DNA of 23,501 bases. Origin: Stomatobaculum sp. (lineage in GTDB: Bacteria; Bacillota_A; Clostridia; Lachnospirales; Lachnospiraceae). Positions within the stretch are counted from its first letter, which is position 1; every line of letters starts with the position of its first letter. The notes beneath the pieces were generated by a model that saw nothing but the letters and a program-made list of their open reading frames with translations, made no database searches and had not been told where the DNA came from. Location: the NCBI GenBank assembly GCA_017449925.1, contig JAFSYO010000054.1, positions 1 through 23,501 of the forward strand. The letters are read 5' to 3'. Both the position numbers and the translations under genes were made by a program. Shown in pieces: positions 1 through 9,008 of the stretch.

Positions 1-567
1 GTCATCAATGCCGGGGACGGCGGTCACCAGCATCCCACCCAGACCCTGACAGACCTTCTTACCATCCGGTCCCTGAAGGGCCGACTTTCAGACATGACTG
101 TCGGTCTCTGCGGCGACCTGAAGTTCGGACGCACCGTGCACTCCCTGATCCACGCCCTGGCGCGCTACACCGGCATCCGGCTGATCCTCATCTCTCCGCC
201 GGAGCTCCGCGTTCCCAGCTACATCCGGGAAGATGTCCTGAAAGAAAAGATGATCCCCTTCGATGAAGTGGACAATCTGGACGAAGCGCTCCCGAAGCTT
301 GACATTCTCTACATGACCCGCGTACAGAAGGAACGCTTCTTCAACGAGGAAGACTACATCCGTCTGAAGGACAGCTACATCCTGACAGCAGAAAAGATGA
401 AGCTTGCCCGGGAGGATATGTTTATCCTCCACCCGCTTCCCAGAGTCAACGAGATCTCCGTGGAAGTTGACAAGGATCCACGCGCAGCTTATTTCCGTCA
501 GGTCATGTACGGCGTCTACGTCCGCATGGCCCTGATCATGACGCTTCTGGAGGTGAAGGCATGCTGA
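1..567 (+). CDS. pyrB: Aspartate carbamoyltransferase catalytic subunit, 3' part
   Basis: This is the C-terminal 188 residues of the ATCase catalytic chain, which condenses carbamoyl phosphate with aspartate in the first committed step of UMP synthesis. The frame is open from base 1, so the start lies outside the window. The visible part begins in the carbamoyl-phosphate-domain motif [10 protein letters not shown]. It continues with [11 protein letters not shown], a typical aspartate-domain segment, and HPLPRVNE, the conserved loop that contacts both substrates. The gene ends in TGA and overlaps pyrI by 7 bp, with a GGAGGTGAAGGC ribosome binding site for pyrI inside its last codons, so the two chains are translationally coupled. 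A separate regulatory subunit next door indicates a class B, E. coli-type holoenzyme. The identification is certain; only the 5' end is missing. Confidence 0.97.
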   Translation, partial: VINAGDGGHQHPTQTLTDLLTIRSLKGRLSDMTVGLCGDLKFGRTVHSLIHALARYTGIRLILISPPELRVPSYIREDVLKEKMIPFDEVDNLDEALPKLDILYMTRVQKERFFNEEDYIRLKDSYILTAEKMKLAREDMFILHPLPRVNEISVEVDKDPRAAYFRQVMYGVYVRMALIMTLLEVKAC

Positions 568-1010
568 ACATCAGCGGATTAAATGAAGGAATCGTTCTGG
601 ACCACATTAAAGCAGGAAAGAGCCTGGATATCTATTATCAGCTGGGGCTCGACAGGCTGGACTGTCAGGTCGCCATCATCAAAAACGCCCACAGCCGGAA
701 AATGGGCCGGAAGGATATCATCAAGGTCGAGGGCAATGTGCTGGATAAGATCGATCTGGATATCCTTGGGTATATCGATCACAGCATCACGGTAAATATT
801 ATTAAGGACCAGGTGATCGTGGAGAAGCGCGCTCTGAAGCTTCCCGCGGAGATCCGCAACGTACTTAAATGCCGGAATCCCCGCTGCATCACCTCCATCG
901 AACAGGAACTGCCCCATATCTTCTATCTGGCTGACGAAAAAAAGGAGATCTACCGCTGCAGATACTGCGACGAGAAATACTCCAAGATCAGCCGCAGCAA
1001 CGTCGTCTGA
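561..1010 (+). CDS. pyrI: Aspartate carbamoyltransferase regulatory subunit
   Basis: This 149-residue protein has the usual PyrI length. It binds nucleotide effectors in its N-terminal allosteric domain and docks to PyrB through a C-terminal zinc domain. The N-terminus ([15 protein letters not shown]) matches the nucleotide-binding start of the family. The C-terminal third carries the four zinc cysteines as CRNPRC (C-x4-C) and CRYC (C-x2-C). The ATG overlaps the end of pyrB and has a strong GGAGGTGAAG ribosome binding site. A short intergenic stretch and a symmetric terminator follow, so pyrBI ends a transcription unit here. In the family, CTP inhibition and ATP activation act through this subunit; whether that holds here cannot be seen from sequence. 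Confidence 0.97.
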   Translation: MLNISGLNEGIVLDHIKAGKSLDIYYQLGLDRLDCQVAIIKNAHSRKMGRKDIIKVEGNVLDKIDLDILGYIDHSITVNIIKDQVIVEKRALKLPAEIRNVLKCRNPRCITSIEQELPHIFYLADEKKEIYRCRYCDEKYSKISRSNVV

Positions 1011-1024
1011 ATCTCAGGCCCCGC

Positions 1025-1056
1025 AAAAAAAAGAGCGCGCAAGCGCTCTTTTTTTT
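1025..1056. terminator. Bidirectional Rho-independent terminator between pyrI and rnpB
   Basis: A perfect GAGCGC/GCGCTC stem (1033-1038 with 1043-1048) has a GCAA loop. It is preceded by eight A and followed by eight T, so it reads as an intrinsic terminator on both strands. It ends the plus-strand pyrBI message, and directly after the P1 helix it ends the minus-strand RNase P RNA. Confidence 0.9.
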
Positions 1057-1421
1057 CAGAGATGAACTGTAAGCCGGGTTATGTATCAGACGGTCATCTG
1101 TCTAGACCTGCCGTCGCCGGCAGGCTCAAGCGACCTACCCGGACAGTGCGGATCAGAAGATCCGCCGGCGGGCCGCCGGTCTGTCCTGTTCGGTCTTGCT
1201 TCGGATGGGGTTTACATATGCCCCGCACGTTGCCGCGCGGGCGGTGGTCTCTTACACCGCCTTTGCACCCTTACCGGCCCGAAGGCCGGCGGTTGTTTTC
1301 TGTTGCACTTTCCTGGGAGTCGCCTCCACCGGACGTTATCCGGCATCCTGCCCTGTGAAGCCCGGACTTTCCTCACCTGCAGCCTTTCGTCTCTGCAGCC
1401 GCGACCGTCTGTTCCTCTCCG
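1057..1421 (-). ncRNA. rnpB: RNase P RNA (type A)
   Basis: This is the catalytic RNA of ribonuclease P, which removes tRNA 5' leaders. Read on the minus strand it contains the universal core GAGGAAAGTCCGGGC near the 5' end, then AGGGCAGGATGCCGG, ATAACG, AGTGCAACAGAAA, and near the 3' end AGATGACCG and the CCGGCTTA block that closes the molecule. The ends are placed by the P1 helix: 1411-1421 pairs with 1057-1067 over eleven positions with one mismatch and one wobble. P2 follows with an AGACGGTCGC segment. The length of about 365 nt and the layout fit the ancestral type A, as in Clostridia, and not the Bacillus type B. The end positions could be off by a few bases. Reading frames called across this region are by-products of the RNA gene. 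Confidence 0.96.
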
Positions 1422-1427
1422 CAAGGT

Positions 1428-1456
1428 ACCTTACCACAATCATCTGCCCTGTGCAA
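1428..1456 (-). promoter_or_regulatory. Putative rnpB promoter
   Basis: Upstream of the modelled RNA 5' end there is TTGCAC (1451-1456), a 17-bp spacer and TAAGGT (1428-1433), with TGG before the -10 hexamer as in an extended -10 site. Initiation about seven bases downstream would fall at the P1 helix. The -10 match is only moderate, so this is inferred from position and spacing. rnpB might also receive readthrough from the kinase gene, whose stop lies about 30 bp upstream. Confidence 0.5.
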
Positions 1457-1486
1457 GCGGGACTTGGATCAAGCACCCTGTCCGGC

Positions 1487-3163
1487 TCAGACTTTGTAGA
1501 TCCCGCCTCCGATGAATTCCCTTAAAATGGCAGTGGCCGGCACATTGTCCGCCGGGATCGTCAGGAAATAGTCCAGGAACTTCAGCAGTTTTTTTGCTTC
1601 TGTAAATGCCGGACTTTCCTGGGGGACACCGAAGAGGAGCGCCTCCGCGTAGGGCTTCAGAACAGCAGTTTCGTAGATCGCCGCGGAATTGAACACGATA
1701 TCGGCGCTGTCCTGGTACGGGAAAATATATTTCTCCTCTCCTCTTCTGACAGAGGGCCACCGCTCAATCGTATGTTCCGCGGAATATCCCCGGATCCTCG
1801 CGTCCCGGGTCATGCGCCGTAAAAGACGCGCGTCGGAAGACGGGATCCTGTTGTGTTCGTCAATATTGATCTGTGTCAGGCAGCTGATGTAGATCTTAAG
1901 CTTGCTCTCCGCAGGAAGCGAACCGGAAAACTTTTCATTCAGGCAGTGGATCCCTTCCACTAACAGAAGATCCCCTTCCCCGAGGGTCAGACGGTTCCCG
2001 CGGTATTCCCTGTTTCCCGTCAGAAAATTATAGGTGGGAAGCTCCACCGTCTCCCCCTGCAGAAGACGGGACATGTCGCGGTTGAAAAGCTCTGTGTCCA
2101 TGGCCTCCAGGCACTCGAAATCAAACTCTCCGTTTTCATCTCTCGGGGTCTCTTCCCTCGGCTTGAAATAGTTGTCCGCCTCAATGGGATGCGGGATCAG
2201 GCCGAGAGCCCGCAGCTGCGTGGCCAGGCGGTTGGAAAAGGTGGTCTTTCCGGAAGAGGATGGTCCCGCGATCATCACAAAGCGGACCCCATTCTGCTCG
2301 GAGATCTGCTGGGCTATATCGCCGATCTGTTTCTCCATCAGGGCTTCCTGCCACAGGATCACTTCCGTTCCCTTTACGCGGGCCACGTACTCATTCAGTC
2401 CGGCGACATAACAAAGCCCCACCTTCTCCGCCTGGATGGAGGTGTCATAGAGATTACGGAAAACTTTCCAGGACACCTTCGCCTCCGAAAAGCGTTTCGG
2501 ATCCTCCATCGTCGGGATCTTTAAGATAAAGCCGTGTTCGTATGTAGAAAGGGAGAACATGCTGACATAGGAAGTGTCCGGCACCATGTAGCCGTAGTAA
2601 TAGTCCCGGTAACCATCCAGATTGTACACGTTCACACGGGAACTTCTGCGGAAGCGGAACAGTTTTTCCTTACCCGTCATTCCCTGCTCACGGAACAGAC
2701 GGACGGCATTCTCCGTTCTCAGGGCACTTTTCCGGAGGGGAATGGCGGCTTCGGAAATCTCGCGCATTCGCATCTCCACCTTATGCAGCAGTTCTTCCGG
2801 CACTTCATCCATTCCGATGATACGGCAGAACAACCCGCCGCCGGCGGAAAAGTCCACGATCACATGCTCCCGGTGAGGTACGCCCAGGATCTCATGAAAG
2901 GCCTTCATCATCACAAAGACCGTGCTCCGCTCCAGTGTAAGGTATCCAGGTTTTTCCCGGGCGGTGATCATCCGGAGCTCACAGTCGTCTTCCAGATGGG
3001 CACTGAGTTCCCGCAGCTCTCCGTCACAGGAGACAAGAAGAATGCGGTCCTCACCCTCCTTCTCCTGTTCCAGGGCGATATTAAGAAAACTGGTGCCGAC
3101 GGGGTATTCAAAAAGCTCATCCCCGATCCGTACCTTGCAGAGGTCTCCCCTATATTTCTGCAT
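1487..3163 (-). CDS. TGS-domain nucleoside (uridine-type) kinase
   Basis: This 558-residue protein has three parts. Residues 1-70 look like a TGS domain. Residues about 80-270 resemble the second additional domain of threonyl-tRNA synthetase. Residues about 290-500 form a uridine-kinase/phosphoribulokinase-type P-loop domain with GPSSSGKTT (300-308), the substrate segment IEADNYF and the lid-like DARLLRRMTRDARIRGYSAEHTIERW. The same fusion is known as an annotated 'nucleoside kinase' in Clostridia and Thermotogae. Uridine/cytidine phosphorylation is inferred from the kinase domain, and the ThrRS-like part has no synthetase core. The ATG lies inside the end of trmK (14-bp overlap) with an AAGGAGAAA ribosome binding site, so it is the last protein gene of the dgt-dnaG-rpoD block. 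The overall family call is secure; the exact substrate is not. Confidence 0.85.
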   Translation of the reverse strand: MQKYRGDLCKVRIGDELFEYPVGTSFLNIALEQEKEGEDRILLVSCDGELRELSAHLEDDCELRMITAREKPGYLTLERSTVFVMMKAFHEILGVPHREHVIVDFSAGGGLFCRIIGMDEVPEELLHKVEMRMREISEAAIPLRKSALRTENAVRLFREQGMTGKEKLFRFRRSSRVNVYNLDGYRDYYYGYMVPDTSYVSMFSLSTYEHGFILKIPTMEDPKRFSEAKVSWKVFRNLYDTSIQAEKVGLCYVAGLNEYVARVKGTEVILWQEALMEKQIGDIAQQISEQNGVRFVMIAGPSSSGKTTFSNRLATQLRALGLIPHPIEADNYFKPREETPRDENGEFDFECLEAMDTELFNRDMSRLLQGETVELPTYNFLTGNREYRGNRLTLGEGDLLLVEGIHCLNEKFSGSLPAESKLKIYISCLTQINIDEHNRIPSSDARLLRRMTRDARIRGYSAEHTIERWPSVRRGEEKYIFPYQDSADIVFNSAAIYETAVLKPYAEALLFGVPQESPAFTEAKKLLKFLDYFLTIPADNVPATAILREFIGGGIYKV

Positions 3164-3986
3164 CTTTTTCTCCTTTCCTGTCTGCAGAGGATACGTGAAG
3201 CGCAGTCAGGATCCGCTTCCGTTCCCGTTCCAGTTCCGCTGTTCTCCGTTCCCTGCCGGCTTTTTTTCCGCCTTCCTCCAGGTCTGCTCCCGCAAGGCGC
3301 GCCCGGATCAGTTCCGTTTTTTCCAGCGCCTCCAGAAGATAGTCCTGAAGGACAGTTTCCCCCTGGAAACACAGAAGCGGTCCGAAGTATTCGGCCGTCT
3401 CCCTGTCAAGTCCCTTGGCCTCCGCTTTCCGGTAAGGCGCTGCCCCGTCGCCGGGCACAGCCCGGATCACGACGTAGTATTTTCCGTCTTCCCGCAGCAT
3501 CTTTTCCCCGACGATCTCCCTCCCGGAATTGCGGAGATAGCGCCGCACGACATCCCATTCCGTGTGGGGGGAAAGGATCCATTCCCTGGTTGTTTCGGAG
3601 AATCCGCGTCCCTCCCCGTCTGTTCTTTTGTCGCAGTCCCTGAGGATCCGGACAGTCAGTTCTCCTCCCATGCCCGCGATCAGGATCGAATCCGCTTCTC
3701 CGGGCCGCAAGGCGGAAAGACCGTCGGAAAGCCTGGTTTCTGCCAGATGCTCCACATGGTACTGTTCCAGGTGCTCCGCGGCACGTTTCAACGGCCCCTT
3801 CCCGATATCACAGCAAAAGGCGTAGGGGATCTTCCCTTCCAGGAGCAGACGCACCGGGAGCAGGGCGTGATCCGTGCCGATGTCCGCCAGGACATATCCC
3901 GGTGTGACAAACTCCTTGATGGCAGTAAGGCGCCGCGATAAAACGGGCGCCTCACAGTTATCTTTCTCGTTGTAATTCTTCATCAT
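3150..3986 (-). CDS. trmK: tRNA (adenine(22)-N1)-methyltransferase
   Basis: This class I SAM-dependent methyltransferase belongs to the TrmK (YqfN) family, which puts N1-methyl on A22 in the tRNA D-loop region. The SAM-binding motif I is VLADIGTDHALLPV, about 32 residues in. It is followed by the family's IAGMGGELTVRIL and by SPHTEWDVVRRYL. The C-terminal 60 residues are charged and likely helical, as in the coiled-coil tail of Bacillus TrmK. At 278 residues it is somewhat longer than usual because of that tail. The gene directly follows rpoD, the same order seen in Bacillus (sigA-yqfN). The start has two adjacent ATGs after an AAAGGAAA site; the first is used here. In Bacillus a Nif3-like gene follows, but here a nucleoside kinase does. 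Confidence 0.93.
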   Translation of the reverse strand: MMKNYNEKDNCEAPVLSRRLTAIKEFVTPGYVLADIGTDHALLPVRLLLEGKIPYAFCCDIGKGPLKRAAEHLEQYHVEHLAETRLSDGLSALRPGEADSILIAGMGGELTVRILRDCDKRTDGEGRGFSETTREWILSPHTEWDVVRRYLRNSGREIVGEKMLREDGKYYVVIRAVPGDGAAPYRKAEAKGLDRETAEYFGPLLCFQGETVLQDYLLEALEKTELIRARLAGADLEEGGKKAGRERRTAELERERKRILTALHVSSADRKGEKDAEI

Positions 3987-4004
3987 TTTCCTTTGACGGC
4001 GGGA

Positions 4005-5144
4005 TCACTCCAGATAGTCCTTCAGCTGTTTTGACCTGCTGGGATGACGCAGCTTTCTGAGAGCCTTCGCCTCGATCTGGCGGATACGCTCCCTCGTAAC
4101 GTTGAATTCCTTGCCGACTTCTTCCAGAGTCCTGGGTTTTCCGTCCACCAGGCCGAAGCGGAGCTTCAGGACCTTCTGCTCTCTGTCGGACAGCTGATTG
4201 ATGACATTCATCAGCTGTTCATGCAGAAGCCGTTCCGCGGCAGCGTCCACCGGTACCTGGCTGCTGTCATCCTGGATAAAATCTCCCAGATGGGAGTCCT
4301 CCTCCTCTCCGATGGGAGTCTCGAAGGACACCGGCTCCTGTGAGATCTGCATAATATCCCTTACCCTGGCCACCGGCGTCTCCAGACGCTCGGCCAGTTC
4401 TTCCGGAGTAGGTTCTCTCCCCAGCTCCTGAAGCATCTGACGCTGTGTCCTCACGAGGCGGTTGATGGTCTCCACCATGTGGACCGGTATCCTGATGGTT
4501 CTCGCCTGGTCCGCAATGGACCGGGTGATGGACTGACGGATCCACCATGTCGCGTAAGTTGAGAATTTGAAGCCCTTGGTGTAGTCGAACTTGTCCACCG
4601 CCTTTAAAAGACCCAGGTTTCCTTCCTGGATCAGATCCAGGAACTGCATGCCTCTGCCGACATATCTTTTCGCAATGCTTACCACCAGACGCAGATTCGC
4701 CTCGGCGAGACGTTTCTTCGCCTCAAAGGCTTCTGCTTCGCTTCCCTCAATAATTTTTTTAGCCAGTTCCTGCTCCATTTCCACGGTCAGAAGCGGGATC
4801 TTTCCGATCTCCTTCAGATACATCCTGACAGGGTCGTCGATGGCGATGCCTTCCGGAATGGTCAGCTGTTCCAGGTCCTCCTCCGCCTCTTCGTCCTCCA
4901 GATCTTCCTCCTTAAAAAAGAAATCCGGCGCGGAGTCATCATTTTCGTCAGTATTCAGGATATCGATCTTATGGGAGTCTAAAAATTCATAGACATAATC
5001 AAGCTGTTCCGGCGTGAGCTGATCTTCCTTGAAATAATTCATCAGTTCATCTGCGGAAATAACGCCTTTCTTCCCTGCCGCCTCTTTTGCCAGCTGCAGC
5101 AGTTTTTCGTCAAGAGTTAAGTTTTCCGTATTTTTTTCAGTCAT
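4005..5144 (-). CDS. rpoD: RNA polymerase primary sigma factor (sigma-70/SigA)
   Basis: This 379-residue housekeeping sigma factor directs RNA polymerase to -35/-10 promoters. An acidic N-terminal region 1.1-like segment is followed by region 1.2 ([17 protein letters not shown]). The highly conserved region 2 has [20 protein letters not shown] for core binding and [20 protein letters not shown] for -10 recognition and melting. Region 3 follows, and region 4 carries the helix-turn-helix [20 protein letters not shown] that reads the -35. The length matches the short Gram-positive SigA form without the long non-conserved insert of proteobacteria. The start overlaps the end of dnaG by 8 bp (5137-5144), indicating coupled translation. 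The -10/-35-like sites noted in this window would be its targets. Confidence 0.98.
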   Translation of the reverse strand: MTEKNTENLTLDEKLLQLAKEAAGKKGVISADELMNYFKEDQLTPEQLDYVYEFLDSHKIDILNTDENDDSAPDFFFKEEDLEDEEAEEDLEQLTIPEGIAIDDPVRMYLKEIGKIPLLTVEMEQELAKKIIEGSEAEAFEAKKRLAEANLRLVVSIAKRYVGRGMQFLDLIQEGNLGLLKAVDKFDYTKGFKFSTYATWWIRQSITRSIADQARTIRIPVHMVETINRLVRTQRQMLQELGREPTPEELAERLETPVARVRDIMQISQEPVSFETPIGEEEDSHLGDFIQDDSSQVPVDAAAERLLHEQLMNVINQLSDREQKVLKLRFGLVDGKPRTLEEVGKEFNVTRERIRQIEAKALRKLRHPSRSKQLKDYLE

Positions 5145-6924
5145 TTGAATCCTCCCTGATATCGATTTTCATTTCTTTCATTTCCGCCTGCTCCTTAAGA
5201 ATCCTCTGAAGGTCTTCTATACTTACCGCCTGTTTTGCTTCCCTGGCCAGTTTTTCAAGACGGATCCTGCGGATGCAGTCTGCAGCAGCTTTCCTTTTTT
5301 CCTCCTGTTCTGCTTCGCCGCCCATAGTCGCATGGAACACGGCAGCTGCTTTTTTTTCTTTTTCTTCATCCTCCGCGTAGCTGCTCAGAATTGCAGCCGC
5401 GTTCAGTGTGCCGGCGCGGATCCCGGCGTAAAGCTTCTCCGCGATCTCCCGGTAGAGAGGATCCGTGAAATCCTCCGGTCCGAGAAGATGCTCTGTCTTA
5501 AAAAGAAGAGAAGGATCCTCGGCAAGAAAAGTCAGGAACAGCCTTTGACTTTTCTGCACGGCGTCATCCCGGTCTCCGCCTTTTTTCTTCAATGAGATTC
5601 TGTAGGCATCTTTGTCATAGGAGGGCCGTAGATTCCGTTCCGACCCCATGGTGTTCACCAGCCTCCGGAGTTCCTCCTCCGGGATCATGTGTTCCCGTGC
5701 CACGGTCTTCAGGTAATTATCCCGCTCCAGCGGATCGGCAAACTCCGTCAGTCTCCTGGCCGCCTCATGATAGAACCGGGTCTTTTCTCCGGGATCCTCA
5801 GTCTGGTACAGCTTTTCTTCCTGATCGATATCCCAGAGGAACGCATTCCTGGCACTGTCGATCCGTTTCTGGTATTCTTCTGCTCCAAGGGCGTTGATGA
5901 ATTCATCCGGGTCCTTGTAAGGTTTCATGGAGAGAATCTTTACAGTGATCCCCGCTTCCTTCAGGAGAGGGATGGCTCGGCGCGCAGCGTTAATGCCGGC
6001 GCTGTCGGAATCATAAGTCAGGACGACCTGCTTCACGTAGCGCTTCAGCATCAGGCAGTGCCGGGCGGTCAGAGCCGTTCCAAGGGAAGCTACCGCATTT
6101 GTAAAACCCGCCTGGTGCAGGGAGATCACGTCGAGGTATCCCTCGCAGAGCAGAAAGTAATCTTTTCTTGAGGCCCTGGCGTAATTCAGGCCGTAGAGGT
6201 TCCGGCTCTTGTCAAAAAGTTTAGTCTCGGGAGAATTCAGATACTTCGGTTCACCCTTTCCCATTACCCGGCCGCCGAAGCCGATCACCCGGCTGTTGGC
6301 GTCCATAATGGGAAACATTGCCCTGTTCCAGAATTTATCCCGGGCGCCCCGTTCCTCGATGGTGACAAGGCCGCTCTCTTTCAGCACACTGTCGCTGTAA
6401 CCTTTGCTTTTCAGGTAACGGTACAGTTCTCCGGGACGTTTACTGGAATATCCCAGGCCGAAACGGCGGATAGTCTCATCTGTAAGATTCCGTTTCCCGT
6501 GAAGATAATCATAGGCGATGCGGCCCTCCGGCGTTTTCAGCAGATGGAAATAGTGAGTAGCCGCAGTCTTATTAACCTCCAGGAGCGTGTCCTTCAGGCT
6601 TTTTTCTTTCCTGTCCGCTTCTGTATATTCCTGTTCCGGCAGGCTGATGCCGCTCCGCTTCGCCAGCATCTGCACTGCCTCCGGAAAGGTGAGGCTCTCA
6701 TACTGCATGATAAAAGAGATCACATTTCCGCCGGCGCCGCATCCGAAGCAGTAGTACATCTGCTTTCCCGGCGAAACAGAGAAGGAGCCGGTCTTTTCAT
6801 TGTGAAAAGGGCACAGTCCGAAATAGCTGGAACCTTTTCTCTTAAGGTTGACATAGGACGAGATCACGTCCACGATGTCGTTCCTGGACCGGACTTCTTC
6901 GATGATGTCATCCGAGTAGTACAA
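5137..6924 (-). CDS. dnaG: DNA primase
   Basis: This 595-residue primase makes RNA primers at the replication fork with the DnaB helicase. The N-terminal CHC2 zinc ribbon is visible as C38-x2-H41 and C59-x2-C62. The catalytic TOPRIM core has EGYLDVI (E261) and YDSDSAG (D305, D307), the metal-binding acidic residues. The C-terminal 150 residues are helical and divergent, as expected for the helicase-interacting domain. The length is typical. The gene follows dgt by 18 bp and overlaps rpoD, giving the dnaG-rpoD core of the macromolecular-synthesis operon. rpsU, which precedes dnaG in E. coli, is absent here. Confidence 0.98.
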   Translation of the reverse strand: MYYSDDIIEEVRSRNDIVDVISSYVNLKRKGSSYFGLCPFHNEKTGSFSVSPGKQMYYCFGCGAGGNVISFIMQYESLTFPEAVQMLAKRSGISLPEQEYTEADRKEKSLKDTLLEVNKTAATHYFHLLKTPEGRIAYDYLHGKRNLTDETIRRFGLGYSSKRPGELYRYLKSKGYSDSVLKESGLVTIEERGARDKFWNRAMFPIMDANSRVIGFGGRVMGKGEPKYLNSPETKLFDKSRNLYGLNYARASRKDYFLLCEGYLDVISLHQAGFTNAVASLGTALTARHCLMLKRYVKQVVLTYDSDSAGINAARRAIPLLKEAGITVKILSMKPYKDPDEFINALGAEEYQKRIDSARNAFLWDIDQEEKLYQTEDPGEKTRFYHEAARRLTEFADPLERDNYLKTVAREHMIPEEELRRLVNTMGSERNLRPSYDKDAYRISLKKKGGDRDDAVQKSQRLFLTFLAEDPSLLFKTEHLLGPEDFTDPLYREIAEKLYAGIRAGTLNAAAILSSYAEDEEKEKKAAAVFHATMGGEAEQEEKRKAAADCIRRIRLEKLAREAKQAVSIEDLQRILKEQAEMKEMKIDIREDSND

Positions 6925-6942
6925 GGACGTGCCTCCTCTCTG

Positions 6943-7953
6943 TCAGAAACCTGTCCAGGACCGCGGAACGAATACCTCCTCGAAAGTCCGGATCGCGTAC
7001 TGGTCGCTCATACCCGCGATGAAGTCGCAGACAGTCCGCTCCAGCGGCTCTCCCAGCTCCTCCAGAAAGAAACGGTATTCTTCCGGCATCTCTTCCGGCT
7101 TCTTTTTATAGTGTTCATACAGCTGGCGGATCATTTCCTCCGCCTTGCTCTCCTCTGCCTTTGGCACAGGATTCAGGTAGACATGTTCGAACAGCCACTT
7201 CCTGAGCCCCATCATGGTCTCGAACATTCCTCCGGATAAGCGGATCTCCGGACAGTTCCTGCTGTTTTCGATCACATCCCGGATCAGCGTGTTCAGGCGT
7301 TCCCGGATGCTGTGTCCCAGAACATCTGTGTAGGCTTTCGGGATATCTTCTTCCCTGAAGATCCCGGCCCGGAGCGAATCATCGATGTCGTGATTGATGT
7401 AGGCGATCTTGTCGGAGATACGGACCACGCAGCCTTCCAGTGTGTTTGGCATGCTGGATGTTCCGTGGTTCAGGATGCCGTCTTTCACTTCTTTTGTGAG
7501 ATTCAGCCCTCTTCCGTTTTTTTCAAGAAAATCTACGGTCCTGATACTTTGGACGCTGTGCTTGAAGCCGTACGGGCTGATCCGGTTCAGGACACGTTCT
7601 CCCGCATGCCCGAAGGGCGTGTGTCCCAGATCATGGCCCAGGGCTATTGCTTCTGTCAGATCTTCATTCAGACGAAGGGACCTCGAGATGGTCCTGGCGA
7701 TCTGGGATACCTCAAGAGTATGTGTGAGTCTGGTCCTGTAGTGATCTCCTTCAGGAGCCAGAAACACCTGAGTCTTGTGTTTCAGGCGGCGAAAGGATTT
7801 GCTGTGAAGGATCCTGTCGCGGTCCCTCTGGTAGACCGGCCGCATGTCATCCGGCTCCTCCGGACGGTCCCTGCCCGCGGAACAGCTGCTCAAAGAGGCA
7901 TAAGGGGACAGAAGCTGCTGCTCGGCATTTTCCAGTTCTTCTCTGATGGTCAT
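6943..7953 (-). CDS. dgt: dGTPase-like HD-domain deoxynucleoside triphosphate triphosphohydrolase
   Basis: This 336-residue HD-superfamily protein is of the Dgt type, which hydrolyses dNTPs (classically dGTP) to a deoxynucleoside and triphosphate. The metal-binding set begins with the histidine of RLTHTLEVSQIARTI and continues with ALGHDLGHTPFGHAGE. Later family blocks such as ILNHG and VVRISDKIAYINHDIDD are present; the last supplies the distal Asp. The length fits the shorter Gram-positive/thermophile form. The gene is 18 bp upstream of dnaG, an arrangement also familiar in other Clostridia, so nucleotide-pool control and priming share a message. The real substrate range is not predictable from sequence. 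Confidence 0.93.
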   Translation of the reverse strand: MTIREELENAEQQLLSPYASLSSCSAGRDRPEEPDDMRPVYQRDRDRILHSKSFRRLKHKTQVFLAPEGDHYRTRLTHTLEVSQIARTISRSLRLNEDLTEAIALGHDLGHTPFGHAGERVLNRISPYGFKHSVQSIRTVDFLEKNGRGLNLTKEVKDGILNHGTSSMPNTLEGCVVRISDKIAYINHDIDDSLRAGIFREEDIPKAYTDVLGHSIRERLNTLIRDVIENSRNCPEIRLSGGMFETMMGLRKWLFEHVYLNPVPKAEESKAEEMIRQLYEHYKKKPEEMPEEYRFFLEELGEPLERTVCDFIAGMSDQYAIRTFEEVFVPRSWTGF

Positions 7954-7963
7954 AGAAAGTCCC

Positions 7964-8920
7964 TCAGCGCTTTTTATATCCTGTGATCATTGTCATAAAG
8001 AAACAGAATACGGAAGCCCACGCAAAGAATTTATGCAACTTCATATAGTTTTTCTTCCTCCTGGCTCTCTCCTCAAACACTGCTGCCGTCACGTCCGCAG
8101 GGATCTCTTCGCCGCTGCGCACATACTGCAGGCGGTCCCCCAGGATCTTTTTCATCATTTCAAAGGCTTTCTGTCCGGTGCAGTGGCATGTGTAGAACAC
8201 CGTGGGATACTTCTTCAGCTTTCTCGCGGTGTCCCTGATCACCTGACGTTCTTCATCCGTATATCCGGTCTTTTTCATCATGTGGAACCCGCTGATCACG
8301 ATATCCGGCGCACCGCCGCAAAGCTCTTCGAAACGGTCCAGGATATTCAGGATCCCGTTGTGTGCACAGCCGGAGAGAAGGATCCGGCGGTCACCGTCTG
8401 TTATGACAAGGCACTGTTCATGGACGAAATCGTCCTGCAGCAGCTCCTCTCCTTCTTTTTTCCGCAGATTATAATTGGAGACCGGCCAGTTCTTTTTTCC
8501 GCGGATGCCGCTGAACAGGAATAGTTCATCATCGATCCGGTACTCTCCGTTTATGGTCACCACCTGGGGCAGATCCCGGATCGCCTGGTCAAGTCCTATG
8601 TATTCCGGGTCCGGGGTGAAGTCCCGCGCCGCGTAATATTCCCCGAAGGCGCTTTCCTGCAGATAGATCCTGGCTTCCGGATTCAGTTCCGCAAACGGCA
8701 GGATCCCGCCGCCATGGTCATAGTGCCCGTGGCTCAGGATCACGGTATCTATCTTCCTTAGGTCCACGCCAAGTATTTCTGCGTTCTTTATCACAGAATC
8801 AGAAGGACCCAGATCCATCAAAAGCCTGTGCTTTTCTGTCTCGATATAAAAACACAGTCCATGTTCCGCCGCGCATCCGGCGGCGCCTTCTGTATTTTCG
8901 ATCAGATTCAGGATCTTCAA
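7964..8920 (-). CDS. MBL-fold metallohydrolase with a C-terminal membrane segment
   Basis: This metallo-beta-lactamase-fold protein resembles the '7,8-dihydropterin-6-methyl-4-(beta-D-ribofuranosyl)aminobenzene-5'-phosphate synthase' group. The metal site is SHGHYDHGGG, with later ligands in the GCAHNGILNIL and GFHMMKK blocks and the typical YTCHCTGQKAF near the end. An upstream in-frame GTG exists at 8929, but AAAGGTGG then sits on top of the start. The TTG at 8920 has that site at good distance and is preferred, giving 318 residues. The family usually ends soon after the HCTG block. Here a basic stretch (ARRKKNYMKLHK) and one hydrophobic segment (FFAWASVFCFFMTMI) ending GYKKR follow, so the protein may be anchored by its tail. 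It is the first gene before dgt. Its true substrate is unknown. Confidence 0.75.
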   Translation of the reverse strand: MKILNLIENTEGAAGCAAEHGLCFYIETEKHRLLMDLGPSDSVIKNAEILGVDLRKIDTVILSHGHYDHGGGILPFAELNPEARIYLQESAFGEYYAARDFTPDPEYIGLDQAIRDLPQVVTINGEYRIDDELFLFSGIRGKKNWPVSNYNLRKKEGEELLQDDFVHEQCLVITDGDRRILLSGCAHNGILNILDRFEELCGGAPDIVISGFHMMKKTGYTDEERQVIRDTARKLKKYPTVFYTCHCTGQKAFEMMKKILGDRLQYVRSGEEIPADVTAAVFEERARRKKNYMKLHKFFAWASVFCFFMTMITGYKKR

Positions 8921-8983
8921 AGCAACCACCTTTCTGCTGCATTCACTCTCCGGTACGTCCCCGGTTTCAGCGCTCCGTATTTG

Positions 8984-8992
8984 AGTATACCA
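8984..8992 (-). promoter_or_regulatory. Putative extended -10 promoter for the MBL-dgt-dnaG-rpoD block
   Basis: The 80-bp gap after the aspartate kinase gene contains TGGTATACT on the minus strand (TGG at 8990-8992, TATACT at 8984-8989). This is a good extended -10 element. The -35 region is A-rich with no clear TTGACA. Transcription would start about 55 bases before the TTG start of the MBL gene. There is no terminator in the gap, so readthrough from the upstream operon is also possible. Confidence 0.5.
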
Positions 8993-9008
8993 GATTCATC
9001 CTTTTTTT

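Noticed and set aside
1062..1525. Several overlapping plus-strand frames of 98-144 residues between pyrI and the kinase gene
   Set aside because: They lie opposite the RNase P RNA gene, have no ribosome binding sites, and show no protein-like composition.
2534..3643. Plus-strand open frame of 369 residues
   Set aside because: It is antisense to the kinase and trmK genes, has no recognisable motif, and its composition is rich in Pro, Arg, Phe and Ser, as expected for a shadow frame.
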